Shown here piece by piece: positions 11,167-20,774 of a DNA stretch of 64,000 bases. Both the position numbers and the translations under genes were made by a program. This DNA is from Poecilobothrus nobilitatus. Taxonomy: Eukaryota > Arthropoda > Insecta > Diptera > Dolichopodidae. How positions within the stretch are numbered: the first letter of the stretch is position 1; the number at the start of each line of letters is the position of its first letter. The DNA lies in NCBI GenBank assembly GCA_947095535.1, contig OX352773.1, positions 109,871,950 to 109,935,949 of the forward strand. Reading direction: 5' to 3'. Under the pieces are notes generated by a model, which made no database searches, was not told the origin of the DNA, and saw nothing but the letters and a program-made list of their open reading frames with translations.

Positions 11167-11745
11167 TTATAGAGGATAAGCAGGGAAATTTGGAGGGATA
11201 TTTTGAAGAAAGATGTTAATGTTCTTCTTAAACTTAAGTAAATTATACACATATGAATTACCAACTTTAGGGAAGACATGCGATGATAATATATAGTTCC
11301 ACAAACGGCACGTGCGTATGACAAACGTATTTCCATAAGCTGTGTTTCGCCATCTTGATAAATCTACATGGTAGGGATGAGCTTTTGTTGCACTCCTTGT
11401 TATTTCTCGTTTGAAAGCTTTGGGTGAAGGTATTAACTGTTTTAATTCTTTGGAACAGGTGTTAATCCCTACGAGATATGTATAAAACAAGGATAGTGAC
11501 CCAAATGTGTGCATTCTACTCCATTTTCTGAATAATGTACGCTTTATAGATATTAAGAAGATCGAATACAGAGAAGTGGGTTTTGCAGCGATACAAAAAA
11601 CACAAATATTAGCTGCATCTTTAGCTATACTAAAAGTGTTATTTGGCCAAGTCAATTTTTGATTTAACTCTATATCCAGGATGTTTAAATCTGTTGAATG
11701 CTTCAAAACTTCTCCCTAAAATAGTAGGTTAAGAATAGTAGTGGC
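11167..11745 (-). pseudogene. LINE A C-terminal domain, 179-residue open frame
   Basis: The frame runs from 11706 down to 11167 on the minus strand. It begins with STDLNILDIELNQKLTW, which equals copy 1 at 9030. It continues through a region lost in copy 1 and ends with 'RNTAYGNTFVIRTCRLWN' and 'YNLLKFKKNINIFLQN', typical of the C terminus of jockey-like ORF2 proteins. The frame is open but only the C-terminal part of the protein, cut from its RT core by the gypsy element. 5' sequence to about 11763 stays in frame up to the insertion. Confidence 0.8.
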
Positions 11746-11759
11746 AATGTTCCGCGATA

Positions 11760-11763
11760 TCAC
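11760..11763. repeat. Target-site duplication TCAC, left
   Basis: TCAC directly precedes the left LTR end and recurs at 18677-18680 after the right LTR. This 4-bp duplication is the expected product of gypsy integrase and fixes the element borders. Confidence 0.85.
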
Positions 11764-12406
11764 TGTTATAAATTTGATCTATTTATTTTGTAATTTATTT
11801 TATTTATTTATATTGTCTGTCTTGTCGATCTAACACTTTTTGATCATATAAATATGAGCATGCTTAGATGCTCACCAAATGTTGATTCAAATAGTTCCTT
11901 TTACATATTTAAAACTGCGAAAAAGGATATCGCACATCACCTGGAAATTCTGCCAAATTTACCGTTTTCGTGGTACGGCACTAAATATATCCAAAATATT
12001 CAATTATTATTATTTAGCATTTGCTCACAAATTATAATAATTTATTGCTTTGTTACAAAGAATTTTATTTGGGACAAAAGAATGCAATATCGTGACCTAG
12101 AATTAATTTACAATATAATTATCATAGCTACATATTATCAACCAAAATATCATCACCAAATTTCCATTAATTTCATGCAATCGAATTACTCATACAGAAA
12201 TCTATATCATTTAAAATATACTACAAAATTGTAATCCGATCTTCTTTATTTGCTTTCAACAAGTGAATGTACTTGTAATTGTAAAAATACAAACAGATGT
12301 TAGCAATTGAAATTATGACCACACAAAGTGTTAGGTAAGCATTATTGTTATTAAATAATAATATTTTAAAATTATTTTGGTGATCGCAGTTTTGATATAT
12401 ACTACA
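11764..12406 (-). repeat. Gypsy 1 3' LTR (643 bp)
   Basis: On the minus strand the LTR starts TGTAGTATAT at 12406 and ends ACA at 11764 (TGT on plus). It matches 17795-18676 over its length, but lacks about 212 bp present there and about 19 bp near its start. It sits directly after the polypurine tract. Confidence 0.9.
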
Positions 12407-12420
12407 TCTTTCCCCCAAAG
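12407..12420 (-). other. Polypurine tract of gypsy 1
   Basis: Minus strand CTTTGGGGGAAAGA lies directly before the 3' LTR start. A G/A-rich run at this place primes plus-strand DNA synthesis in LTR elements. An AT-rich region precedes it. Confidence 0.85.
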
Positions 12421-12624
12421 AAAAAAAATTTAGTTTATATTTCTTAAAATTTAAATTAAATTTTTGTATATGTTATCAAAAAAATATATATAATTTTTAA
12501 ATTTATTTATCTTAAAAAAATGTATATTTAATTATATTTTATTTAAAATAATTTATATTTGATTTAAAAGAATTGTACATGTATTTACATTAAATGTTTT
12601 AACTTTTATAATAATTTATAATAT

Positions 12625-13640
12625 TTATAGTTTTTTTAGATTTATGTTATTGTTATGTAATTCGACTTTGTTATTATCTATTAGTACAGTACTATTTGGA
12701 CCATTTTGTGCAATAATTTTAAATGGTCCTTTAAAAGGATTATCTAATTTTTTCTTATTTCTTACTTTTACCATTACATAATCATTAATTTTAAAATTTG
12801 ATTCATTAATATTATTTTGTTTTAATTTATTATTCTCTTTATTTTTAATAAGATAATATTTTGCTTTTTCATTAGCGTTTTTTAATATAATTTTTAATTC
12901 ATTTAAATAGTCATCTAAATTATAAATGCTATGTTTATTATTTAATATTTCACATGAAAGTGTACTTATTTTACCATATACCAATTCAAATGGTGAGTAA
13001 CCTGTTGTACTGTGTGGTGTTGAGTTGTAGAAGTACGTATAATAAGGTAAGTATTCGTCCCAAAAGTCTTGTCCTTTTAAACTCATTAGATAGTCATTTA
13101 ATACCCTATGATTTCGTTCAATAGAACCTAACGTTTCATGGTGGTAAGATGTTGACGTTACTTTTTCTATATTTAGAAATTTACAAATATTTTTTAATAG
13201 TTCATTTGTAAATAGTGTACCTTTATCTATTTTTAATTTTTTGAAACATCCATATTTTAATATAAATTTTTCTACGATTGTCTTTGCGACTGTTTTAGCA
13301 TCTTTGGCTTCTATAGGATATGCTTCAATATATTTAGTTAACTCACATTGTAGAGTCAGAATATATCTACAGTTGTTAGATGGTCTTAATGGACCTACAG
13401 TATCTATTGTTATAGTTTCAAATGATTTGTGGGTGTGTCTGTAATCTCATAATTTTCTTTTGTATATTTTGTTATTTTAACTTCATTACATATTTTATAA
13501 TTGTTTATATAATCTTTTATCATTTTATTCATATTTTTCAATATATGTTTTTGTTTTAATTTATTTATGCTACAGTGTCCACCTTGGAATGAATCATGAT
13601 ACTCTTTAATTAATTTAATTATTTTTATATTAAATATTTA
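12625..13640 (-). pseudogene. Gypsy 1 integrase
   Basis: From the amino end: zinc-binding-like 'HDSFQGGHCSINKLKQKH' (13600), catalytic core 'ITIDTVGPLRPS' (first Asp, 13410), 'KIDKGTLFTNELL' (second Asp, 13220), 'SYHHETLGSIERNHRVLNDY' (Glu, 13130), and the C-terminal part 'NDYVMVKVRNKKKLDNPFKGPFKI' (12770). It would insert element DNA into the host chromosome. One cysteine of the HHCC set appears to be Tyr (NNYKICNE). A frame change occurs at about 13440. The frame from 13086 to 12625 is open to its stop. Confidence 0.9.
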
Positions 13641-13750
13641 TATTAATATATTTAATATATTATATATTTTAATTATTATATATTTAATTATTATATATAA
13701 TATATATTATATATAATATATTTAATATAATATATTTTATATTAAATATT
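13620..13750. repeat. (TA/TTA)n low-complexity tract inside gypsy 1
   Basis: A run of TATATTTAATTA units with no other bases interrupts the spacer between RNase H and integrase. It is self-complementary and likely expanded after insertion. Confidence 0.75.
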
Positions 13751-13849
13751 TCATCATTATTTGCCAAGGCCAAATTTTCTATTTCCTCAGAATCAATTTT
13801 ATCTCTGATAATGATTTTTCGCTATATTCAGCAATTATTTATTTTTTGC

Positions 13850-15640
13850 TGCTATAAGTTTAATTTTATTTTCAATTTCATTATTTTTATTTTTTTTTCA
13901 TATTTATTTCTGAATTGAGTTAATTTTTCATTATTATTTTTAAGTTTTAATTTATGTATAAACCTTATATCAGATATGTATGTTGCATTCGAAATGGGAA
14001 AAGGGATCTTCTCCATACTTGTTTGTAAGGTTTTAGTGGTGGATCTACATTTATTATTTCTATCTTCATTATTATTTTCATTAATCATTTTATTACTTCT
14101 TTCCTCCTTTTTATTTTTCATGTTTTTCGTGATTACAGATATATTATTTTTCGGTATCATTTCTTTTAATTTATTTGAATTAATTTGTATTCTAGATAGA
14201 GCATCGACATTTGTATTCATTTTACCTTGTTTGAATATTATTTCAAAGTCATAGTCCATCAAATCTACGCGTATTGTTGTAAGTTTTGATGAGGGGTTCT
14301 TATGCGTAAATAAACTTACTAATGGTCTATGGTCAGTATATACTATAAACTTTTTACCGAAAAGATATGGTCTAAAATAGTTTATACCTCAATGAATAGC
14401 CAAAAGTTCTTTTTCAATTATAGGTTTATTTAATTCATGCTTATTTAGCGATTTACTTGCATAAGCTATAGGTTTGTCATCTCCTAGTTTTCCTTGTGAT
14501 AAAACTGCTCCAAGCACATAGTTTGATGCATCTGTTGTTAATATAAAGTGTTCAGCAAAATTTGGATAACTTAGTACTGGTAGTTCTATTAACTTTTGTT
14601 TTAATTTTTCAAAAGCATTCTTACTTTCTTCGCTCCAACCAAATATTTGTTTCTTCTTTATTAACTAATTTAGAGGTCTCGCTATTTCTGCGAAGTCTTT
14701 TATAAATCTTCTGTAATGTTGCAGAAAGCCACGAATCTTCTTACTTCATCTGCATCTTTGGACGTTGGATAATTTTTAATTGTGTCAAACTTAGCAGGAT
14801 CTGTTTTTATACCTTTAGAAGTTATTAGATGTCCTAAATATACAACTTCTGATTTTAAAAAATTACATTTTGACGGGTATAGTTTTAAATTATATTCCTG
14901 TAAGCGTTCTAATACTTTGATTAAATTAGTATTGTGATATTTTAGTTTTGATCCAAATACTATTATGTCATCTACATACAGAAATGCGGCTTCTTGTAAA
15001 CCACTCAATGCTACAGATAACATACGTTGAAAACTATTTGTTGATATTTTAAGTTCAAATGGTAATCGTTTAAATTGGTAGTGTCCTTTATTTGTTGAAA
15101 ATGCTGTCATTTGTCTTGATTTTGGATGTAACGGAATTTGATGAAAAGAACTTGTGATATCCAGTGTTGAAAAATATTTAGATTTTCCTAATTTATCCAA
15201 TACGTCATCCAATCTAGTTAATGGAAACTTGTCATTTACATTTTTTTTTGTTTAATGTTCTAAAATCAACAACTAATCTCCATTTTTGTTCTCCTTCTTT
15301 ACTTTTCTTTGGAACTATAAGTAATGATGAGTTGTACGGACTAGTGGAATTTTCAATTATGTCGTCTTCCATTAATTTAAAAATTTGTTTTTCATTTTTT
15401 TGTAATTGGACATTTGGTGTTCTATATTTTTTTTATATAGACTGGTGACTGGTCTATTGTAGAAATCTGTTGTTCATAGAAATTATTTATTGTCAGCATC
15501 TCATTTTGAAATCTTTCACAAATATCTAATATTGTTGTTTTTGCTTTTGTATCTAAGTTGTCTATGTTTATTTCGTTTTTTAATTTTTCAAATCTTGCTT
15601 TTGACTTCATATTATTTTTAAAAGATAATATTTGGTAATG
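13850..15640 (-). pseudogene. pol: Gypsy 1 reverse transcriptase and RNase H
   Basis: RT motifs on the minus strand: 'WRLVVDFRTLN' (15270), 'YFSTLDITSSFHQIPL' (15170), 'AFLYVDDIIVFG' with the catalytic YVDD (14970), 'YLGHLITSKGI' (14830). RNase H follows: 'FILTTDASNYVLGAVLSQG' (14550), 'PIIEKELLAIH' (14410), 'YTDHRPLVSLF' (14330), 'NTNVDALSRI' (14220). Breaks include frame changes at about 15240 and 14690 and one UGA in place of Trp at about 14385. Without these lesions the domain set would be complete. A charged low-complexity spacer of about 130 residues (14200-13852) leads to integrase. Confidence 0.92.
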
Positions 15641-16245
15641 TTTTAAAACTTGAACTTCAACTTCAGTTGTATTTATAGTTACCGGTGTATCCCTCGTATT
15701 TAGTATTTTTATGTGTTTTAATCCTTCTGCTGGAATAATTTTATTGGCTATAAATACTCCTTTTGCCATTTCTTTGTCTATAATTATACTATCTTCTTTT
15801 ACATCTATATCTATATTTATAATTGCTTCTGCTCGAGGTTGTACCATGATGTTGGATAGAGTTCTAGAATTTACACTCATTTGTAATACTATATCCTCTT
15901 CTTGATTAGGTATGATTAATGTGCATATTTCGTAATCTATTTTGCATTTGTTATCATATAGAAAATCTCTACCTAAAATACCGTTAGCTGTTATATTAAT
16001 TTTTTCATCAATCACATGAAATTTATGTTTAATTATGTATTCTTCAAATTTTAATTCTACGTTTATTACACCCTTCGTCATACATTTTTTATCTGTAATG
16101 CCATTTATTTGGTAATTTTAATTTTCTAGTACTTGATGTTTTATAATGTTGTCTTTAATTATAGATATATCTGCTCCCGTGTCTGTTAATAATGTTATAT
16201 ATTCATTTTTATTATTTATTTTTATTTTTATTATATTTGCGTAGT
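15640..16245 (-). pseudogene. Gypsy 1 aspartic protease
   Basis: The minus-strand frame has LLTDTGADISII near 16180, the aspartic protease active site (D-T-G-A), and 'NGILGRDFL' at about 15980, the second conserved protease motif (ILG.DFL). A stop near 16120 (VLEN*) splits it from the long frame 16081-15422. In the intact element it would process gag-pol. Confidence 0.8.
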
Positions 16246-16256
16246 TATTGTCACTG

Positions 16257-17117
16257 CTAATTGTGCTTATCTTCTTCTGTTGAATTGGTACTGATTGTTC
16301 CTTTGCATGTTGTTGGTATGCCCCGGATTTCTTCGGCCGGGGCCGTTGTAGTTTTCCTCATTATTTCTGTAATTATTATAATTATTGTTGTTGTTATTAT
16401 AATTGTTGTCGAAATTTTTGTTGTTGTTATTATAATTACCGTTATTATAATTACTGTTATTATTATTAAAATTATTTCTATAGTTATTATTGTTGTAGTT
16501 ACGTTTGTTATTTCGGAAATTATTTCTACCTCTATAATTATTAGTTGTAAAATGCATGACATTATTTGATAGCATGTCATTTCCATTTCAGATACTAGTT
16601 GTATTGCTTCATTAAAGCTTTTAGGTTTGGCTGCTAATATTACAGATTTGCATGTTTCATTCATGCCATTCTTAAATGTATTCAGACCTAATTGGTAATT
16701 TAATTTAATTATAATGCTTCTATGTGTTTTTCCTTGCTCTGATATTTGGAGTTCACTCAGTTGTGCTATGAGATTTTCAATTCTTGTGGCAAATTCATTT
16801 ATGCCTTTGTTTCCTTGTGTTATATTTGTTAGTTCAGATTGGATTTTAACTGTATTTCTGTTCGATTTAAAACTCGATGATATCGTTTCTTTAAACTTTT
16901 CTAACGTTGTAATTTCTTCTGCTATTATCAGCCTATTTTTAACTTTGTCGGAAAGTTTAGTAGCTAATATAAATTTTACTAATTTAGTTTTCTCTGTTAC
17001 GTCTTTTAATGTATCAGCATAAAATTATATTAGACCAAGGAAATTTGAAATATCTTTTACAGTTCCTTCAAACTGAGGTATAATTTAAATACCTGTAGTT
17101 AAATCGAAATTTGCCAT
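16257..17117 (-). pseudogene. gag: Gypsy 1 gag with Asn-rich nucleocapsid
   Basis: On the minus strand a start codon at 17117 opens MANFDLTTG. After two stops near 17085 and 17030 a long gag body follows ('KLVKFILATKLSDKVKNRL', 'GINEFATRIENLIAQLSEL', 'SFNEAIQLVSEME'). It ends in a 102-residue tail (16575-16267) made almost only of N, Y, R and F (for example RNNYNNNN repeats) and basic ends. There is no CCHC zinc knuckle; the Asn/Arg-rich tail probably takes over RNA binding. A frameshift near 16575 separates body and tail. Confidence 0.75.
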
Positions 17118-17776
17118 GTTTGTATCATTTCTTTTAATAATTTTTATTTCAGATTTAAGATACCTACGTTGTTATTTGCCTTATTATTTCTTTAATTTTA
17201 AAAATTGTTGCAAACTGAACATTACCTTTTTGCTCAAAATATTCCCAGACCTCATTAATTTCTTTATGTTTTTCTTCAATGTAAGTTGAAATGAAAGTTC
17301 TGGTCGGGTTCTTTTTTAAAGTTCGTAGTAGGTCTTTCAGTGTTTGAATTTTTTAATAGTCCATAGAATGGAATAATAAGTATTTAATTTTTTATAATTT
17401 TTCGTAGGTAGATAATTTTTATTAAGTAGTAATTTTTTTTTTTTTTATAATTATATAATATTTCTAATTTATGTAATAAATTTTATTTTAATTTTTAAAT
17501 GTTAAGTTTTTAATTTTAATTTTACACTACATTTGTTATAAGTTTTTAATTACATTACATTAAAAAATAATTTTTATATAATTTTTTTTTTTTTTATATA
17601 ATTATTGGTATTTTTTTTTTTTTTAAACTGTTGATAGACGTTGTGCACTATTTCTTTTACTAGTTGAACAAACCTTTGGTGGAGGGGAGGACCCTTGTTG
17701 TTATTTCCATTAAAAAAAATGTTTGTACTGAGGCCTGTAGTAAACAGTTCTTATTGTTCACTGCACTAAATTCCAG
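17118..17776 (-). other. Gypsy 1 5' leader
   Basis: Between primer site and gag start the minus strand shows broken gag-like sequence at about 17200-17340 (KKNPTRTFISTYIEEKHKEI) and otherwise T-rich runs on plus (17430-17640). A remnant of another gag start may lie here, since 'EVWEYFEQKGNVQFATIFKI' reads openly at about 17190-17260. Confidence 0.4.
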
Positions 17777-17794
17777 GTAAGTGCAGGTTTGCCA
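17777..17794 (-). other. Primer-binding site of gypsy 1
   Basis: Directly inside the 5' LTR the minus strand reads TGGCAAACCTGCACTTAC. The opening TGG fits pairing with the CCA tail of a tRNA. I cannot name the tRNA from memory. Confidence 0.5.
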
Positions 17795-18676
17795 TGTTCT
17801 AAATTTGATCTATTTATTTTGTAATTTATTTTATTTATTTATATTGTCTGTCTTGTCGATCTAACACTTTTTGATCATATAAATATGAGCATGCTTAGAT
17901 TCTCACCAAATGTTGATTCAAATAGTTCCTTTTACATATTTAAAACTGCGAAAAAGGATATCGCACTTCACTTGGCAATTCTGCCAAATTTTCCGTTTTC
18001 GTAGTACTGCACACCTAAATATATCAAAAATATTCAATTATTATTATTTAGCATTTGCTCACAAATATGCAAGTCAAAATATTAAAACAAAATATGAGAT
18101 CCAAAATTTTAATAAGTATTATAGTTTCCAGCGTATAATACGCTAGTATATATAATTCTTATATTAAATAAAATAACAAGTTGAGATTAGGATTATATCT
18201 GATTTTATTTTAAAAAAATCAAGCCTTATATACTATTTGGATTTTTCCAAATCCAATACAAATTTTATCAAAGGTAATAAATTATAATAATTTATTGCTT
18301 TGTTACAAAGAATTTTATTTGGGAGAAAAGAATGCAATATCTTGACTTAGAATTAATTTACTATAATTATCATATCTACATATTATCAACCAAAATATCA
18401 TCACCAAATTTACATTAATTTCATGCAATCGAATTACTCATACAGAAATCTATATAATTTAGAATATATGTAGTACAAAATTGTAATCCGATCTTCTTTA
18501 TTTGTTTTCAACAAGTGAGTGTACTTGTAATTGTAAAAATACAAACAGATGTTAGCAATTGAAATTATGACCGCACAAAATGTTAGATCAGCATTATTGT
18601 TATTAAATAATAATATTTTAAAATTATTTTAGTGATCGCAGTTTTGATAATTACAGTACAGTCAAGATATACTACA
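17795..18676 (-). repeat. Gypsy 1 5' LTR (882 bp)
   Basis: The counterpart of the 3' LTR with TGT...ACA ends. It holds an additional segment at about 18069-18280 with the repeated border 'aaat(ta)', and an extra ~19 bp near 18650. The LTR would carry the promoter and poly-A signals. The base differences from the 3' LTR indicate an insertion of some age. Confidence 0.9.
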
Positions 18677-18680
18677 TCAC
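18677..18680. repeat. Target-site duplication TCAC, right
   Basis: TCAC directly follows the right LTR end (plus ...ACTACA) and matches 11760-11763. Confidence 0.85.
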
Positions 18681-18732
18681 ACAGCATTGCGTTTTTTTGG
18701 TGTTGAAATCAACTCTGTTATTTCATTTTTTA
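18677..18732 (-). mobile_element. LINE A copy 2, 5' portion beyond the gypsy insertion
   Basis: On the minus strand this 55-bp piece reads GAGTTGATTTCAACACCAAA then AAACGCAATGCTG, matching copy 1 at 8925-8960. It directly abuts the gypsy 5' LTR at 18676, with TCAC repeated on both sides. Upstream of about 18732 the sequence turns into Helitron, so this LINE was strongly 5'-truncated when it inserted. Confidence 0.8.
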
Positions 18733-18840
18733 AATTTCAGCAAATATTAAAAAATATTTATAATTTAGAAAAGAAAATTAAACAACGATCCAGTTAGATG
18801 TGTAAATCATTAGTTAAAAAAGATAGAACAAGGTTTATAT

Positions 18841-18872
18841 GGCAAAACAACGTTTGCCGGGTCATTTGCTAG
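18841..18872 (+). other. Helitron 3' terminus: hairpin plus CTAG end
   Basis: GGCAAA-ACAACG-TTTGCC (18841-18858) forms a 6-bp hairpin. It is followed by GGGTCATTTG and a terminal CTAG (18869-18872) with T next, as expected for Helitrons, which end in a hairpin then CTRR and insert between A and T. Family knowledge supports the call; only the hairpin and end are seen directly. Confidence 0.7.
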
Positions 18873-19760
18873 TATGTATATATAATATGTATGTGTGAGA
18901 TTCTGAATTAGGCGGTTTTAGAGTTGGATTTCAAATCAGCGTATTCCCTTTATCCAGAATATTTTTACGAGTATATATCTATGTACCTAAATGCCAGATT
19001 CTGAATTAGAAGAAATTTTAGAATTTGATTCAAAATGAGATAGGGTTTTTCCAGAATGTATATATTTTGTAACCAACCATAAGATATATGATAATTAGAA
19101 TCCCGCGTATGCATATATATATACATATACATACTTTCCCGAATATATATAATATATATATATATTTATATATATATATAATATATATATATATATTCGG
19201 GAAAATATGTATATGTAAGTAAGTAAGTACCCTTATTTTGTATCCAACTCTAAAATCCATCTTAATCATTTTTAACAAAATATTATGTACTTACATATTT
19301 GAAAAGATATTTTCTTTGTTCACCACTGATGTCAATATCCAAATAGTATAATCCATTTTATTTTATAAAAATTTAGCTAATTAGTAGCACATTTGGAAAT
19401 ACAAACATAAAAATTCATATTATATTATGGTATGATAGCAACCCGGTTCATATTATTTTTTTAAAAGAAACGTCATTAAAATTATTTTGTATTTTAATAT
19501 TCATCAGATGATTAAAATAAAATTAATATTTCAAGCAATAATTTTAATTCAAGATTTTATTTTCGTGTTTTTTTTTTTGACATTTTATATTATTTAGCAT
19601 TTTCGTATTTTTGGGATTTTTTTTTTAAGATTTTTTAGATTTTTTTTTCGGAATTTTTTCGTTTTTCGTTGCTATGAAAAAATGTCAAAAGCTGAAATTA
19701 TATTTTAATTTTATTAAAAAATAAAAACACAAATTAAATATTTTAATAAAAATTATGTTT
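18873..19760. other. Non-coding stretch with AT palindrome and short repeats
   Basis: No gene seen. 'GATTCTGAATTAG' occurs at about 18900 and 18996, and the phrase 'GAGTTGGATTTC' near 18923 faces 'CCAACTCTAAAATCCA' near 19238. The large TA palindrome at 19124-19216 is listed separately. T-runs dominate 19570-19660. Confidence 0.5.
19124..19216. repeat. Near-perfect 93-bp palindrome with (TA)n centre
   Basis: Left arm CATATACATACTTTCCCGAA... and right arm ...TTCGGGAAAATATGTATATG are reverse complements with one mismatch (AAAG versus AAAA). The centre is about 50 bp of TA repeats. It could extrude as a cruciform. Confidence 0.85.
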
Positions 19761-19763
19761 ATT

Positions 19764-20060
19764 TTAAAGACTTTTTTGTGAGTCAATGTTAATTGAAGAA
19801 ATAAACTCAAATAGAGCCATACTCCGTTTATTTTCATCCCGTCCCACGAACTTAAAGTAAAAATCAGCTCTATTCAATTCTTCTAATTCTGGTTCATTAG
19901 TTACTTTTTTTGAAAACTTGTCCGGCATAAAAAATGTGGTTCTTTCAATATGTGGATTTTCGTCCTTAAAAAGAAGCACTGTTTGATCTCTTTTGGTTTC
20001 CAAAAATCTCCATGATATAACTTCGCATATTTTATATTTCTCAAAGCATCGATGTTGTGA
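19764..20060 (-). CDS. Unrecognised open frame, possibly a gene fragment
   Basis: The minus-strand frame runs from about 20060 to 19764 without a stop and reads EKYKICEVISWRFLE, then 'RTTFFMPDKFSKKV', 'LEELNRADFYFKFVGRD' and 'MALFEFISSIN'. No ATG lies at its start; translation would have to begin upstream or with an exon join. Composition looks like ordinary protein (mixed charged and aromatic residues) and not like translated AT repeat. I do not recognise the family. It could be an exon of a host gene, a domesticated element or a transposon piece. Confidence 0.35.
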   Translation of the reverse strand, partial: SQHRCFEKYKICEVISWRFLETKRDQTVLLFKDENPHIERTTFFMPDKFSKKVTNEPELEELNRADFYFKFVGRDENKRSMALFEFISSINIDSQKSL

Positions 20061-20295
20061 TATTTGTCATTATTGATTTTTTTTTACTGAACTAAACTAA
20101 CTAAAGTAAAATATTATATTTTGACTTTATATACTTTGTGAAATACTAAAAGTTACACCACGATATAGTTTTTCACACTGTCACTTAAATTTTTTTTTTG
20201 TTTTTTTAATCTAATAAAAAACATTTTAAGCATTATTAACATTTTTCTATAATCTAACTAGAAATATTTCGAAATTAAAATTAATAATTCATTCA
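20061..20295. other. Short non-coding spacer
   Basis: T- and A-rich sequence between the unrecognised frame and the left LTR of gypsy 2, with nothing recognisable apart from the target-site TTCA at its end (20292-20295). Confidence 0.4.
20292..20295. repeat. Target-site duplication TTCA, left
   Basis: TTCA precedes the 5' LTR and matches 26434-26437 after the 3' LTR. Confidence 0.8.
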
Positions 20296-20729
20296 TGTAG
20301 GAAAGGTAGGTAAGTCTACCAGAAGTGGTAGAACGTACTGAACCGGTACCGGTACGTTCCGCACGTACGGTACCGGTACGTTCTAGTTAGTATCTTCAAA
20401 TTAGTCGATATCGAAAACTTTTCTTCTTGTAAGTAGTTCGAGTTTATCCCAACGACTCGGTTGTTCGAAAAAGCTTTTCTTCTACTCAGATCTAATTTTA
20501 ATTTTAACTTTATTACCTTCTTCTTTTTGTAACATTCATCGAGCTCGGTTGTCTTTCTTTTCCTTTGAGAATCATAGTTTGCATTTTTATTTATTAGTAA
20601 TAAAATATTTTAATTTTTGTTAAAAAAGAAATAAATTAAGTGTTAAATAAAATGAATTTTGAAGAACGAAGAACCGGTTCTGTTTATAAAGGAGAGGCAT
20701 AAAATAGGATAAAATATTACTATCCTACA
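20296..20729 (+). repeat. Gypsy 2 5' LTR (434 bp)
   Basis: Starts TGTAGGAAAGG and ends ...CCTACA. It matches the 3' LTR except for a 30-bp palindromic addition near 20345-20385 and scattered substitutions. Confidence 0.93.
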
Positions 20730-20731
20730 CA

Positions 20732-20749
20732 TGGGGGCTCAACCGGGAT
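20732..20749 (+). other. Primer-binding site, tRNA-Pro-like
   Basis: TGGGGGCTCAACCGGGAT lies two bases inside the 5' LTR. It differs at two positions from the tRNA-Pro primer site used by several retroviruses (TGGGGGCTCGTCCGGGAT), so tRNA-Pro is the likely primer. The host tRNA set would confirm it. Confidence 0.7.
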
Positions 20750-20774
20750 CCACAAAATCCCGCAATTTTTTTTG

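Larger units (their letters stand above)
10952..11763 (-). mobile_element. LINE A copy 2, 3' portion (minus strand)
   Basis: Reading the minus strand, C-terminal RT-downstream sequence is followed by the 3' UTR and the tail ACGAAGATTGGTGG..., facing an 11-nt T run at 10952-10962 (the poly-A of the minus strand). The 5' continuation is found at 18677-18730 on the far side of a gypsy insertion. The matching LINE frame (KKTQC... then ...TDLNIL) reads across the two flanks. Confidence 0.85.
11764..18676 (-). mobile_element. Ty3/gypsy element 1 (minus strand), LTR to LTR
   Basis: A 6.9-kb LTR retrotransposon. 5' LTR 18676-17795, primer site just inside, gag 17117-16257, pol (protease, RT, RNase H, integrase) 16245-12625, polypurine tract 12420-12407, 3' LTR 12406-11764. 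TCAC flanks both ends (11760-11763 and 18677-18680), a 4-bp target duplication as gypsy elements make. Only about 200 bp separate integrase and the polypurine tract, so there is no envelope gene. Genes carry few but definite stops and frameshifts. Confidence 0.92.
10738..18872 (+). mobile_element. Helitron 3' region, second copy, split by nested insertions
   Basis: Helitron sequence matching 6469-6560 occupies 10738-10951. It is interrupted by a minus-strand LINE A copy and resumes at about 18733 with sequence matching 6604-6670, ending at a Helitron-type 3' terminus at 18872. The two flanks together follow the order seen in the uninterrupted copy at 6.5 kb. The helicase gene itself is absent from this copy except for the bases around its stop. 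Confidence 0.75.

Noticed and set aside
11854..12418. Open frames of 126 and 65 codons
   Set aside because: They lie wholly inside the 3' LTR of gypsy 1 and recur broken in the 5' LTR; no protein motif.
12625..13086. Possible envelope gene after gypsy 1 integrase
   Set aside because: The frame is the integrase C-terminus itself; only about 200 bp remain before the polypurine tract, too short for an envelope.
13976..14254. 92-codon plus-strand frame rich in L, F, S
   Set aside because: Antisense shadow of the gypsy 1 spacer after RNase H; hydrophobic composition results from AT-rich antisense reading.
16261..16569. Plus-strand frame of I/V repeats resembling a membrane protein
   Set aside because: It is the antisense of the Asn-rich gag tail; AAT/AAC codons read in reverse give I and V.
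19030..19278. 82-codon frame of Y, I, K repeats
   Set aside because: Translation of the TA palindrome and flanks.
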